In this document: positions 35,701-50,700 of the stretch, one piece after another
How the letters are laid out: each line of letters begins with the position of its first letter
How positions within the stretch are numbered: the stretch's first letter is position 1
Assembly (NCBI GenBank): GCA_963576725.1
Contig: OY755241.1
Coordinates: 54,932,484 to 54,996,483 of the forward strand
DNA: 64,000 nucleotides
From: Azorinus chamasolen
Lineage: Eukaryota; Mollusca; Bivalvia; Cardiida; Solecurtidae
Direction: 5' to 3'
Notes under the pieces: generated by a model
What the model saw: only the letters and a program-made list of their open reading frames with translations
Told to the model about the DNA's origin: nothing
The model's database searches: none
Program-made: the position numbers and the translations under genes

Positions 35701-38700
35701 TTGGGGTAAGTGGGATAAGTGTTAGTTTCATTTGAAATTAACCCTTCTCTTGCTGAATTTTAAAATACATTTCTCCTTCTTTATAACCCATGTCCTGTTG
35801 TATATTTACATATATCTTCACTGTGTACAAGTATTTCGCTGTGAAATCACTGCTGTGAAGTTCACTGGTTGCACAATCAACTTGTAAATAGTGCAGACCC
35901 TGATGAGACAGCTCCTTCACTATTTACAGGTAGGTATATTGACGTGAATAGCAAGCGAAGGGTTATCAAACTAAACCAAAAGGAATTATTCAGCTTTACA
36001 AACTGTTTGGAAGAGAAGATAAAATCATGGGTAAATTTAGTTACCAGGACAGGGGGATGTGTTACACATCTCAGTTTGTCTGCTGTCTCTAGCACAATTC
36101 TGACCAAGGTCCTCCGGTACTGGGCTGTCACAAGCTCTGGTGCGTTCACGGGTACCAGTGTCGCATGTTGCACTACACTCAGTCCATTGTGACCAAGGAG
36201 ACCACATGCCAGCAACTAGCAATACAATATCATAGCATTACAGTATATACAAGAAAACCATTGATGCAAAGCATCAAAGGCGCGGATTACTGAATAATGA
36301 ATAAAAATCAAACTTGTTTTATATAAAAAAAAAATGTTTGTATTACACCTATGGCTTTAGTAACACAACACAATTCTTCCATTTCACCATAAAGGATCCT
36401 TGAAATGTCCTAGTTATACAATAACCCTTCCAGTCTCACACTAGACACCTTATCTTGTTAAATATTCATGTAAGAAATAAAGACATCATGAACATTTATA
36501 AGCTGGTATTTTATAACCGCATATGCACAAAGATATCCGATTTCTAATCAGAACATTTTCTCAAGTGCACAGCTTATTGTAGGTCTAAAATTTGGACACT
36601 CATTTCCGTAAAGAATGTGTTATCGTTTTCTGGAGTCGGCCATCACGATCTTACCCCTGGATCTCTTACATTTTAGACGGTTGAATTTCACAGTTGTATT
36701 GTACATATAGTTTTGCATAATTTTGTATTAAATTGCCATGTTGTGTATACTTTATTATTATTATTAAAAAGCAGCAATTTCAGTCGGATTGCCATAATAA
36801 CCAACAAACGCTCATTTCCATGCCTTTAGAAACTGTCAAATTACAGTGCTCCCTCTCTACAACGACACCCTTTGGGATACGAAGATTGTATGTGTTGTTC
36901 AGAGGGAGTTGTTATAGGGAGGGAAAATCAAACATAACTAGAGGTTTGTTTTTGTCACAAAAACAGATGTCTCCCCCTCCCATCCTCTTTCCAATACACA
37001 AGTGTAATGTCTGTAACTCCAAACTTATCAGGGTCTAATGTTTAAGTCACCAGGGGCAATAACTCCAACATTGTAAGGGGGAGACAATTCAAAAGCCCCA
37101 GGTACACAAAAACACATACTAGTCAACATTCTTGTGAAGTTTGGTGACTCTAGCACTAGTGGTTTCAGAGATACGTGTGACACAAAGTAAAGTTTCTCTT
37201 ATTTAAGTCATAAGGGGCAGTAACTCCAAAGTTATCAGGGGGAGACAATTAAAAAACCCAGATGCACAACAACTCATGCTGGTGAACATTCCTGTGAAGT
37301 TTAGTGACTCTAGCCCTACTGGTTTCAGAGATATGTGCAGCACAAAGTTTCTCTAATTTTAAGTTAACATATCAGGGGCAGTAACTCAAGAATTATCAGG
37401 GGGAGACAATTAAAAAAAACAACAGGTGCACAACAACTCATGCTGGTGAACATTCCTGTGAAGTTTGGTGACTCTAGCCCTAGTGGTTTTAAAGATATGC
37501 ATGACACAAGGTTTCTCTAATTTTAAGTAATCATATCAGGGGCAATAACTCCAAAGTTATCAAGGGAAGACAATTCAAAAATCCCAGTTGTACAACAACT
37601 CATGCTGGTCGACATTCCTGTGAAGTTTGGTGACTCTAGCCCTAGTGGTTTCAGACATATGCACGACACTAAGTAAAGTTTGTCTAATTTTAAGTCATCA
37701 GGGGCGGTAACTCCAAAGTTAACAGGGGGAGACAATTAAAAAAAACCAAGAGCAAAACAACTCATGCTTGTGAACAATCCTGTGAAGTTTGGTGACTCTA
37801 GCCCAACTGGTTTCAGAGATACGCACGACACAAAGTTTGTATAAATTTAAGTATTCATATCAGGGGCAATAACTCAAGAATTATCAGGGGGAGACAATTC
37901 AAAAACCATAGGTGCACAACAACTCATGCTGGTGAACATTCCTGTGAAGTTTGGTGACTCTAGTACTAGCGGTTTCAGAGATACGCGCGACACAAAGTTT
38001 TTCTAATTTTAAGTCATCAGGGGCAATAACTCCAAAATTATCACGGGAGATAATTCAAAAAACCCAGGTGCACAACAACTCATGCTGGTGAACATTCCTG
38101 TGAAGTTTGGTGACTCTAGCCCAACTGGTTTCAGAGATATGCGCGACACAAGTTTGTGATGGACAGACAGACGGACATGCTAACAAATGGGTAGTTGTGT
38201 GACTTTTTCCTTTGATCTTTTCTTGTGTGACTAGTCCCACAAGAAAAACTATTTTTGGCTCTAACTTTGGAAAAGAATGATCTGGAAGCTAACCCTAACC
38301 CTAACCCTATGTCCCACAACTGGCCAGGTTAATGTCACAAGAAATGGACAGGTTAATGTCACAAGAGATGGCCAGGTTAATGATTTTACTTGTGGGACTA
38401 GTTAGAAAAAGTCACACAACTACCCTTTGGTGAGTGCGGACGGACGGACTGACGGACAGACAACTCTGGCAAAAACAATATATCTCCCCATAAATGGGGG
38501 AGACATAATTAGCTTGTTTGCAGATCCCCAGATAAGGTGTATTTCGAGACCTAAAACCGTTATGCCTCCATCAAACCCTATGTTGTGACCACTCTTTAGA
38601 ATCGTCACTTTAAAGAAAATACGATGGAAAAAAGTTGTGTCTGGAGCCTTGTTGTTTCGGAAACAGTGACATGCGTTGTTGTAAGGAGGGAATCGTTATT

Positions 38701-41700
38701 GAGAAGGTCGTTGTAGGGAGGGAGCACTGTAGTTGATTTTCCATCAAACTATCTTTACTAATTAAGCCCCGCCCCTGATTTAAACGGTTGTCATAAGCTT
38801 ATTGCCCTGAATACAAAAGTTGTCAGTTCCGTAACATCTTAGTCATTTCCTCGGCTGTTATCACTGATCACCCTTCTGCTGCGGTAATAATTTTTTTTTA
38901 TTAGTCCTGCCCTAGGAGAAACAATTTTCTAATATTTTCATTTCCAAACTAACAATTCTACACTGAAAAAAAAGTATGTCGACCTGTTTCCAACTATATA
39001 AAATTGTATTATTTCATACATAATGTTCTTATAATCATAAAGACAAATTCAAATTCACTCGCAATTCTTGATAAATCAGTACCGGTGAAATTCCAATACC
39101 AGCGTTCCATATAAAGCGTGGGGCCTTCAGGCCCCCGCACAATAATGACTTTCAATACTATTAATACAAAAATCAACAGCTCTTATTTTTCTATGTGTAA
39201 TACAGGAAGACTTCCATCATCCAAAATGTCAGTTTAGGATTGAGAATTTTTAGGCAGTTGACTGCTTAGCCCATTCCCTTATATTGATGCATTTTAATGC
39301 CTCTGCAAAAGTCACTTTTTGAAACCACTGATGCATCGGACAAAATAGTTATAATGAGATACGGAAAGTGGAATATTGTAGCCATTTTTGAAACTAAAGA
39401 AACAGATCTATCAAATTCCAACAGAAAACAGAGCAGACCCTGATCAGAAATCTCCTATAGGAGCCGTCTGATCTAGCTCTTCCCTGTTTGCAAATGCGTG
39501 AAAAGGCATTATATGAAAGAAAGGGTATATAGAAAAATAATTCTATATCATCACCTGGGGATATTTCACAGAATGGACCTTTGTAGCCTTGCTGGCATAC
39601 ACATGAATAATTTGTCTCAGTCGTCACACAGTTGGCCCCATTTTCACAAAGGTTGTCTTGGCAGAAATCAGGGGGGATGGTACAGGTTGGACCAGACCAG
39701 TTATTGTTACAGATGCAGATGAAACCTCCATCTCTGTTGATGCACATGTGTGAACCACACGGGTTGTCATGACAGTTGTCAGTCACTGTAACAGAAAGAA
39801 TACCTGGTCAAAACACGGGCTCTCAGGTTATCCCTCAATGAATATTCATGAAAGAAATACAGTAAAACCTCTCTATAAAGGCCTTTAAATTGCATCAAGA
39901 ATTTTGTGTTAAAGGCAGGTGGCTGCTTAAAGCAAGGTGAAAGTAAAACAGAACGCTCCTATAGGAGTGTTCTGTTTTACTTTCACCTTGATTTAAGCAG
40001 CTGCCACCTGTCCTCAATACCAACTAATTAACACATTTTAGTGGCCGTTATAGAGATGTTTTACTGTAATGACATCATGAATATTAATCAGATTAATTGT
40101 TATAATAGCACATAGGCACTAGACGTTTAAATCAATGATTATATCTATATTATACCATATTAAGCAAACAGAGCAGACCCTGATCAGATGGCTCCTATAG
40201 AAACCATCTGATCTGGATCTACTCTGTTTGCAAAGGCATAGAACGGCGTATTTATGGAGTAAAGGGTTAAAAAACCTTTTGCTTGAGTCTGACATCAAGC
40301 CCAGAATCTACAATCAAGCTAAAATCTATAGAACCTGTTGCCTGAGTCTATATGAGCCGTCTGATCTGGGGAAGTAAAGGTGACCACAAATTTGCCTGTT
40401 GCGTGCTAAAGGTTTATGTGTCAATGAACTGGTTTAAAAAGAACAGAAATACCACAACTACCCTATGCAATCAGACAAACTTAGGTAAATAGTGTAGATC
40501 AAGATGATACTACTCCTTAACCCTTTCCTCCCTAAATACGCCTTTCTACGCCTCTGTAAAAATCAACTGTTGAAACTATTGGGATAAATAGAGCATTTGC
40601 TCCTATAGGAGCAAATGCTCTATTTATCACAATGGTTTCAAACTACAAAATTCTAAAATTTTCCTTTTCTCTAGTTATTGCTCCTTTTCAGTAGATTTAT
40701 TCAATGAAGTTGGATCTAAAAATAGCCTATGAAGGAATGGGTTAAGGAACAATTTGATCTGGGTCTACACTATTTGCGACTACAGTCATTACCTCGTTCA
40801 TTCCAACAGAAAGTTACACTGAAAATGTCATTGTATGAACATTGAGTTACACATGTATATACAGTAGAACCCCTCTAATGCAACCAGTTAATGAATAGAC
40901 ATGGGTGTCTTTATAAGCAGGTGGTTGCTTAATGCAGGACAAAAGTAATGCAGAAAGCTCCTCTAGGAGCTTTCTGCATTACTTTTGTCCTGCATTAAGC
41001 TACCATCTGCATCTAGCACCCAGAATTATACCTCTTTTAGGTGGTCGTATTAGCGGGTTTTTACAGTATGTTCAAATAGTTATGTTAGCGTAATGATAGT
41101 CCATAATATCAAATGTCACTATAACAAGTCTACGGTAATTTGAAGTTATGAAAATGGTGCAAAATGGACTTTTTCAGCTTCACAAACCAGTTGAGAGTGT
41201 GAGAGGGGAAAGTGGTTATCTCAACAGGGTCCTCTTCTCTATCAAGAATCAAATGCTTCAATATTTACCATTGCATGTTGATGGTGTGACCAGTTTAATT
41301 CCTTGTCTTTTTATATTTCTGAAATCACCCATATGCATCAGGTCGTCTGATTTTAACAGGTTGCAGGTTGTAACGGCAGTATCGACATCTGATTGGCTGA
41401 CAAACCCATTGTAAAGGCGCAATCCACTGATCTGTATGCCTAAAATACAGAAACATTTGATATGAAGGCATCCACTTTTCTAATCAGAAACATCAAAGGC
41501 ATATTCATAAGTACTCTAATTAATTGTTATAATAGCACATGGACACAGGAATTATTCGCCATGGCAGAAACTTTAGAATCCTATTTACAGTAAAACCCCT
41601 CTAAACCGGACGTTAGATTTGGTATAAATATCAGTCTTGGAGACAGTTGGCAGCTTAATGCAGGATGAAAGCCAGCCAGAAAGCTCCTAGAGGAGCTTTC

Positions 41701-44700
41701 TGCATGGCTTTCATCCTGCATTAAGCAGCCACCTGCCTAAATGTATCTAAATTCTTCCCCACTAGAATTCCGGTTTAGAGGGGTTTTACTGTATATCATA
41801 TTGTAAGCAAATAGAACATATCCTACAGGAGTTGTCTGATCTGGGTGAACTCTGTTGGAAAAGGCAGAGAAAGGCATAAAGGGTTATGTACAGGTTAAAT
41901 GAATTATTATTGCATATCTTTCTCCTCCAAAAAAAAGAACAAGAGCACCGCAAGACGGGGCAATATACGCCCGAAGGCTGTTCTATAAAATTATGTTGAA
42001 AAATAAAGGAGGAGTTAGTTGCACAAGAAACTGCTACCCAAAACTATCAAAGGGCAATAACTCCAGAATGAAAAATGATATGAGAGTTATCTCACTGATA
42101 TGCACAACTACACATCAATATCTATCATTCCTGAAAGTTTGAAGAAATTATGTTGAATAATAAAGGAGGAATTAGTTGCACAAGAAATTGCTACCCGAAA
42201 CTATCAAAGGGCAATAACTCCAGAATGAAAAATGATATGAGAGTTATCTCACTGATATGCACAACTACACATCAGTATCTATCATTCCTGAAAGTTTGAA
42301 GAAATTATGTTGAAAAATAAAGGAGGAGTTAGTTGCACAAGAAATTGCTACCCGAAACTATCAAAGGGCAATAACTCCAGAATGAAAAATGATATGAGAG
42401 TTATCTCACTGATATGCACAACTACACATCAGTATCTATCATTCCTGAAAGTTTGAAGAAATTATGTTGAAAAATAAAGGAGGAGTTAGTTGCACAAGAA
42501 ATTGCTACCCGAAACTATCAAAGGGCAATAACTCCAGAATGAAAAATGATATGAGAGTTATCTCACTGATATGCACAACTACACATCAGTATCTATCATT
42601 CCTGAAAGTTTGAAGAAATTATGTTGAAAAATAAAGGAGGAGTTAATTGCACAAGAAATTGCTACCCGAAACTATCAAAGGGCAATAACTCCAGAATGAA
42701 AAATGATATTAGAGTTATCTCACTGATATGCACAACTACACATCAATATCTATCATTCCTGAAAGTTTGAAGAAATTATGTTGAAAAATAAAGGAGGAGT
42801 TAGTTGCACAAGAAATTGCTACCCAAAACTATCAAAGGGCAATAACTCCAGAATGAAAAATGATATGAGAGTTATCTCACTGATATGCACAACTACACAT
42901 CAGTATCTATCATTCCTGAAAGTTTGAAGAAATTACGTTGAAAAATAAAGGAGGAGTTAGTTGCACAAGAAATTGCTTCCCGAAACTATCAAAGGGCAAT
43001 AACTCCAGAATGAAAAATGATATGAGAGTTATCTCACTGATATGCACAACTACACATCAGTATCTATCATTCCTGAAAGTTTGAAGAAATTACGTTGAAA
43101 AATAAAGGAGGAGTTAGTTGCACAAGAAATTGCTTCCCGAAACTATCAAAGGGCAATAACTCCAGAATGAAAAATGATATGAGAGTTATCTCACTGATAT
43201 GCACAACTACACATCAGTATCTATCATTCCTGAAAGTTTGAAGAAATTATGTTGAATAATAAAGGAGGAGTTAGTTGCACAAGAAATTGCTAACGGACGG
43301 ACGGACAGACGGACAGACGGACAGACGGACAGACGGACGGACGACATGCGCCATACCATAATACGTCCCTTCGGGCGTATAAAAAGTAATGATGTACATG
43401 TACATGTAGTAGCATTATGTAACGGTCATGTGACTTACACCCTTCACACTGATTGGCTACATTTCTACAATCTAATGAATATTTACAAACCTATAGAGTA
43501 ATGATACATCCAACCCAAAAGGATAGGAAAACAACCCACATAAATATTTTTATAGTCTCAGAAAAATTGTGTATGTAATGATGTGTAACTTTATAAATAT
43601 TCAGTGATTGAGTTTAAATTGCAAATTCACATAAAAGGAAAGTTTTGGCCATAAAAAAACTTCTAGAATGAGTTCTATAAAATGTAAACTAGCAAACAGA
43701 GCAGACCCTTATCAGATGGCACCTACATGAGCCGACTGATCTGGGTGAACTCTGTTTGCCTGATAGAGACGCCTTTTAACCCTTCTCTTGTTGAATTTTA
43801 AAGTACATTTCTCCTTCTTTACCCATGCCCTGTTGTATAATTACATATATCTTCACTGTGTACAAGTATTTCGCTGTGCAATCACTGCTGTGGAGTGCAC
43901 TGGTTGCACATTCAACTTGTAAATAGTGCAGACCCAGATGAGACAGCTCCTGCAGGAGCTGTCTCATCTGGGTCTCCACTATTTACAGGAAGGTAAATTG
44001 ACGTGAATAGCAAGCAAACGGTTAACACCTTTGCAAACAGAGTAGACCCAGAGGAACTGTCTGACAGGGTCTGTTCTGTTTGCTTATGGTATTATATAAA
44101 ACTGATTTTATGGTTTTTCATGGCCAAAACATCCGGAGTTTGTATACAACTATAAAATCTCCACTTCTTAACCCTTTCCTCCATAAATATGCCTTTCTAT
44201 GCCTCTGTAAAAGTCACTTTATGAAACCATTGTGATAAACAGATCATTTGCTCCTATAGGAGCAAATGCTCAATTCTAAAAATTTCCTTTTCTCTTGTTA
44301 GTGCTCCTTTTCGGTAGATTTATTCAGAGGTTGGGTCTAAAAATAGCTTATGGAGTAAGAGGTTAATAGTCATAATGTCAATATTTCTTACATGAATATT
44401 AATGAGGCTAATCCTTTCCCTGTTCTATGTTTATTCCAAATTCCAATACCTACTGAATATTCATTGACAAAATAGTTATAATGAAATATAGAAGGTGGAA
44501 CATTATAGCCATGTTAGAAAGTAAAGATACAGATCTATTGAATAACATTAGAAAAAAGAGTAGACCCAGATCAGATGGCTCTTATAGGCTCTGTTCTGTT
44601 TGCAAATGCATGAAAAGGCATTTATATGAAGGAAAGAGTTATGGTAACAAGAGCACTACAAGCGGGTGCCAACGCTGACATCTGTCGTCATTGTCAAGAT

Positions 44701-47700
44701 GAACATGCATACCAAAAATGAAGGTTGTAAATGAAAAATTGAAGAAGTTATGGTCAATCTTAAGATTTCGGACGACCATGATGACGCAGACGCCGGAGTT
44801 ATGACAATAGCTCGTGATTTCTTCGAAACAGACGAGCTAAAAAGGCATATATATGAGGTAAATAATCAGATGATATGCATGTTTATTCTTGAAAGTAATA
44901 ACTGTATACAGGTCACTGTATGTTGACATTTAAGTTACACACAGAGACCTGTACAGACATCAAGTATGCATAAACACTACCAATGACCCCTGAGGTCATA
45001 CATTAGTTACACACAGAGACCAATGTAGACATCGAATAACCACTACCTGTGTCCCCTGAGGATGCAACTGAAACTCGTGCAATGCTAAAAGAAACATCAG
45101 CAGCTTGGATATTGTCAGCAGCAGCTTTCTGTTCTCCATTGAAGTATGCACTGACTTGTCGCCCTCGCAGATCCACTGTGGCAGTCACATGAGCCCAGAC
45201 CTCACTAGATGCTTTCCCAAGTTCACTGTCAAGGCCAAACAGCCTGAAATCATCAATAAGCAGGTAACATTTCATACATGTATTATGAAGCAATCTTTTG
45301 TTGAAATCTTTTTTTCACAGACTTGATGACTGAGAATGTCAAATAGATCCTGATGATATGACCAATTACTTGGATCCAAACTTTTTACTTGGGAGTTATC
45401 TTGAATTTGCCACTAATTAACACAAAACCATAACATAATGAATATTACACTCATATACATGTATGTACTTTTATTAGCTGATTTTGAAGGTACAGTAAAA
45501 CCACTAAATTGTGTTAATTAGTTGGTAGTTAGAGCAGGAGGCTGCTTAAAGCAAGGTGAAAGTAAAACAGAACGCTCCCATAGGAGCGTTCTGTTTTACT
45601 TTCACATTGCTTTAAGCAGCCACCTGCCTTTAACACAAAATAATTCATGTAATTTAATGGTCGTTATAAAGAGGTTTTACTGTATATGAAGTTTCTAGTA
45701 GCAAAAAACCTCATGTGCTAGCTATGATAAAAATTCATCTAAATCATATTAAATGATGGCATTATTTCCTGCATGAATATTCATCAGGTAAATACTGTGA
45801 TATGTCTAAGATGTTACTGTAAATATTTCTATGAAAAATAATGAATATATGAATATTATTTGGCCAAATTTAAAATGGCATCATCAACAAGGGAAGTTCT
45901 GGTCATGACAGCATCTGCAGAATCAGATCTACATGTATATTACATAATATAAGCCAACAGAGCAGACCCTGATCAGACATCTCCTACAGGAGCTTTGGTC
46001 TCTGTTTGCAAAGGCATGAAATGATGTTTATATGAAGTAAAATGGCTGACCTGGTTCTTCACTGTTTGCAAATAACTGAGTACCTTCTTTTTCATTGACA
46101 CCTGCTAGTTTCTTATAACACACTTACACAGATGAGACATGAACTTTATCAGAGAAATTTATTGCAAGTATATCTGTTGAGTCGGCTCTGATCTTCAGTT
46201 CTGCATTAAGTGTTCTGTCTGTCAGCTTCTTCACCCAGACACTGACAGTGAAGTTGGTCTGCAAACCTATGGCAGCAACATCGACAAAGGTGTCTAAGAT
46301 ATCAAGTTGAACGTCAAAATCTGCAAGGAAAAAATGATTAACACTGTAATCCCTTACTCCATGAATATCTATATTATTATTATTATATAAACATGTAAGA
46401 ATTAATACCATCATGAATATTATTTGTACAATACGTAAATTTCAAGTTTGTGTTGGTTTCAATTCTTAAAATATTTCCTCTTTTTCATTTTACCCTTTCC
46501 TCCATAAATGCATCTTTCTATGCCTTTGCAAACAGAGTAGACCAGATCAGATGGTTCCTATAGGAGTTGTCGGATCTGGGTCTGCTCTGTTTGCTTATGA
46601 TATAATATAATAGATATGATTTTACATTTTCTGCCTTGGCGATAAAAGTCCTGTGTCCATGTACTATTATAACAATCTAATTAATATTCATGATGTCATT
46701 ATTTCTTACATGAATATTCATGGCATAAAGGGTTAACCCATCACCTTATAAATATTCATGTAAAGTAATTACATTTTGAATATTAACAATTGCATTTTTA
46801 TAATGGCTTGTTAACAGAAGTATTTAAGGGCATGGCAGAAACTGAAGCAGAGCGACAGATAAATGTGCATACTCAGATACTAAAATCATTATTTCTCCAC
46901 CAAACCATATAGTGTGACCACTCTTTAGAATTGTCTCAAAGAGACGGATTCTAAAGAGTGGTCGAAGTACAGGATTCGGTGGAGAAATAAAGGAGCTATT
47001 CTTGAAATTGTTTAAGTTTATGCATCTTATCTGGACCTCTGCTGAATAATCGCTGCAGTTCTGTATCATCCCTATAGGAGCCATATGATCTGAATATAAC
47101 CCTCTCTATAAAGACATTAAAAGGCATTTCTATGAGGTAAAGGGTTAACACATTTCAGAGCAATAGATTTATATAAATGTGCGTACTCGAGTACTAAAAT
47201 CATATTTTCTCCACCAAACCCTATGTTGTGACCACTCTTTAGAATCATCTCGAAATAAAGAAGTTTAATTCTTGAAAATGGTTTAATTTACGCATCTTAT
47301 CTGGACCTTATCTTATCTCATCTTATCTGGACCTCTGATATTAGACCAGTTTATCACCAAAACTGGACCATGGAAGAATAGCAAGTTACTGGTCCTCACA
47401 TCTAATTCTAATCTGTTTGCAAAGGTTATCATGGAATCCATCTGCAGTTTTGAAAGAACTGAACTTTTTAACCCATTCCTCTATAGGCTATTCTTAGATC
47501 CAACTGCTTTGAATAAATCTACCAAAAAGGAGCATTAACTAGAGAAAAGGAAAATTTTAGAATTTTGTAGTTTGAAACCATTGTCATAAATAGAGCATTT
47601 GCTCCTACAGGAGCAAATGCTCTATTTATCACAATGGTTTCAGCAAGTGACTTTTACAGAGGTGTAGAAAGGCGTATTTATGGAGGAAAGGGTTTACAAA

Positions 47701-50700
47701 TTCCTCCATGAATATTCATATAAGAAATAATGACATTGTGAATATTAATTATATTCTTTTATTACAATAGCAAAAGGACATAGGAATGTTTGGTCATGGC
47801 AGAAACTGAAAAACCATATCTATATAACATCGCAGGCAAACAGAACTCCATCTGATCTGGGTCTACTCTGTTTGCAAAAGGGCAGAAAGGCGTATTCATA
47901 GAGTAAATGATTAATTACTCTAAGCAGTAATTTTCTGCAATAAAATGTAATATAATGCAATAATGTAACTATAGGACATAAATTGCTAGGACACAGCAAC
48001 TGCCTTACTTTGACAGTCTGCCAGTGACACAATCAGGCCAGAATATAAACTGCTGATTAGCAAACACAGGAGCTGCATTATTTTGACAGTCTACCACAGT
48101 GACACGGTCAGGCAAGAATATATACTGCTGATTAGCAAACACAGGAGCTGCATTATTTTGATAGTCTACCACAGTGACACGGTCAGGCAAGAATATATAC
48201 TGCTGATTAGCAAACACAGGAGCTGCATTATTTTGATAGTCTACCAAAGTGACACGGTCAGGCAAGAATATAAACTGCTGATTAGCAAACACAGGAGCTG
48301 CATTATTTTGATAGTCTACCAAAGTGACACTGTCAGACTACTGAGGAGGACATTACAACTGATATACTTTGGCAGTCTGCCACAGACACAATGAGGCTAG
48401 AACTTAAACTGCTGAAGATGGACACAGCAAGTCTTATTTTGACAGTCTGCCACAGAAACTCTATTGGACCAGAAATATAAACTGTTAACCCTTTCCATTA
48501 TATAATCGTTTTACAGGCACAAGCAAACAGAGTAGACCCTGATCAGACGGATCCTATAGGAGCCGTCTGATCTGGGTCTGCTCTGTTTGCTTTTGTCAAG
48601 ATATAGATCCGATTCTATAGTTTTTGTCAAAGGAAAACAATTCCTTGAAAAGTTTACAACCAATTCAGCTTATAAATATTCAAGATGCCGCCATTTCTTC
48701 CATGAATGCTGAACAGGGAAAAGGCTAAAGAGGACCAAGTAGTCACTTTACCATAACTGTCTGTCACAGTGACACCCGGCCTATGCCAGAAATTATAAAC
48801 TGTGAAAAAAACCTGTAAAAATTGTAAACCATCTTACCTTGACAGTCTGCTGCAGTGACGCTGCCAGACCAGACTGTTAACTGATAAGAAGGGCACACTA
48901 CACAGCTAGTTGCACGTGACTCGGGGTTGTAATGGCCCGTGGGACAGGGAACACAGGGTTCTAATCCATCCGGGGAGTAGAAGCCTGGACTACAATACTC
49001 TGCAATACACAGTATGCTACACTGAAGGTTACAGTAACCCGTTACTCCATGAATATTCATTAAAGAAGTAATGACATCATGAATATTCATTAGATTAATT
49101 GTTACACAAGCACATGGACACATGTAGTTTTGGCAATTGCAGAAACGATATCTATATTGATATCAGAATACCTGAATGATATCTATATTGTATCATAAGC
49201 AAACAGAGCAGATCCAGATCAGACGACTCCACTGGGTCTACTCTGTTTTCAAAGGTGTAGAAAGGCGTATTGGTGGAGTAAAGGGTTCTTGTATACCCTA
49301 ATTAGCTTAATCTCTTGTTCAACGTTTAGCGAGTCATGGCTGCTAACAGCTTGGATCTAAGCTGTTTGACACTCTGTCAATAAGATTTTCAAAAGATTGA
49401 TTGAATAGGAAGTAATTAAAATTACACCGGTACCATACTTATTTTAGGATCTCTGCAATATTGTTCATACAAGGATCAGTCATATTCACCAAAATATTAG
49501 TTTTTAACCCTTTACTCCATGAATATTCATGTAAGAAATAATAACTATATGAATATTAATTTGGTTTTGGTATAACAGCACATGGACACAGACATTTTGG
49601 CAGAAACTATAGAATCATATCTATGTTATATCATAAGCAAACAGAGCAGAACCTGATCAGATGGCTCCCATAGGAGCCGTCTGATCTGGGTCTACTCTGT
49701 TTGCAAAGGCATAAAAAGGCATATTTATGGAGTAATTTAGGATTAGATTTTAGTTTACCAAGGAATTTGGGTCTATGCTTATAAAGCTTTTTAGTTGAGT
49801 CTGAGTTCGTTCTCAAGCTTTTGATTGGTCAGATTTGAGTTCTCAAGCTTTTGATTGGTCAGATTTGAGCAAAAGGCTCAAATCTGACCAATCAAAAACT
49901 TGAGAACGAACTCAGACTCAACTAAAAGTTTTATAACCATGGACCCAGATTCCACTAGAAGAGCTTGTAGTATGAGAAATATATAAACACTTTACTCCAT
50001 GTAAGAAATAATGACATCATGAATATTAGTTAGATTAATTGTTGTACATATAGTAGCATATGGAATTTTTGGCAATAGCAGAAACTGTAGAATCATATGT
50101 ATATAATATCATAAGCAAACAGAGCAGACCCTGACTAGATGGCTCCAACATGAGCCTTCTGATCTGGGTGTCCTCTGTTTGTAAAGGTATAGAAAGGCAA
50201 ATTTATGAAGTACACAATGAAAATGCTGTCATCTTTTGTTGCTGTTGGTTGGGCGAGTCATGCATTGGGCCACAAAGACACAAAAGTAGTATTTGATACT
50301 TTGCTTTCCTAAAATGCATCCACTCAAGACATTTGCAATTCGTAATCCAAGTGGTTGAGGAGATATCATCCAGACAAAATTTGCAGGCAGACTTTTACTT
50401 AAATTGAGGTCAAGGCCAGGGTAAAGGTCAGAGAGATACCAAAATAGTATGAGACACTCCACCTTTTTGCAGTTGCCTGTAAAGCTAAAGATTAACCCTT
50501 TCTCTGTTGAATATTCATATAAGAAATAATGACATCATGAATATTTATTAGTTGAATTTTTATAATGGAATATTTACACATGAATGTGGTATTGATAAAA
50601 ACCGTATTGTCATTTCATAAACAAATTGAACAGTCCCACATCAGGGTCCATGCTTATAAAACTTTTAGTTGAATCTGAGTTCATTCTCAAGTTTTTGATT

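Larger units (their letters stand above)
36842..38731. mobile_element. TA-4 mariner-like foldback containing a nested insert
   Basis: Same ends as 30166-30515. It is interrupted at 36938-38508, and its inner GTGG hairpin has lost the right arm near 38609. Confidence 0.72.

Noticed and set aside
36733..37038. 101-aa plus frame
   Set aside because: Crosses the junction between the mariner-like foldback and its nested insert.
41148..41414. 88-aa plus frame
   Set aside because: Shadow of exon 12 on the minus strand.
41938..43385. CRISPR-like or centromeric array
   Set aside because: Units are 157 bp without short spacers and are bounded by inverted ends; a eukaryotic tandem-unit element explains it.
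48005..48322. 105-aa frame with a 25-residue repeat
   Set aside because: It is the 75-bp array of exon 9 edge copies read in a frame other than the exon's.
50229..50462. 77-aa minus frame as a possible exon between exons 8 and 9
   Set aside because: No splice sites in phase 1, and exon 8 already joins exon 9 in frame; the sequence resembles the repeat at 32340.
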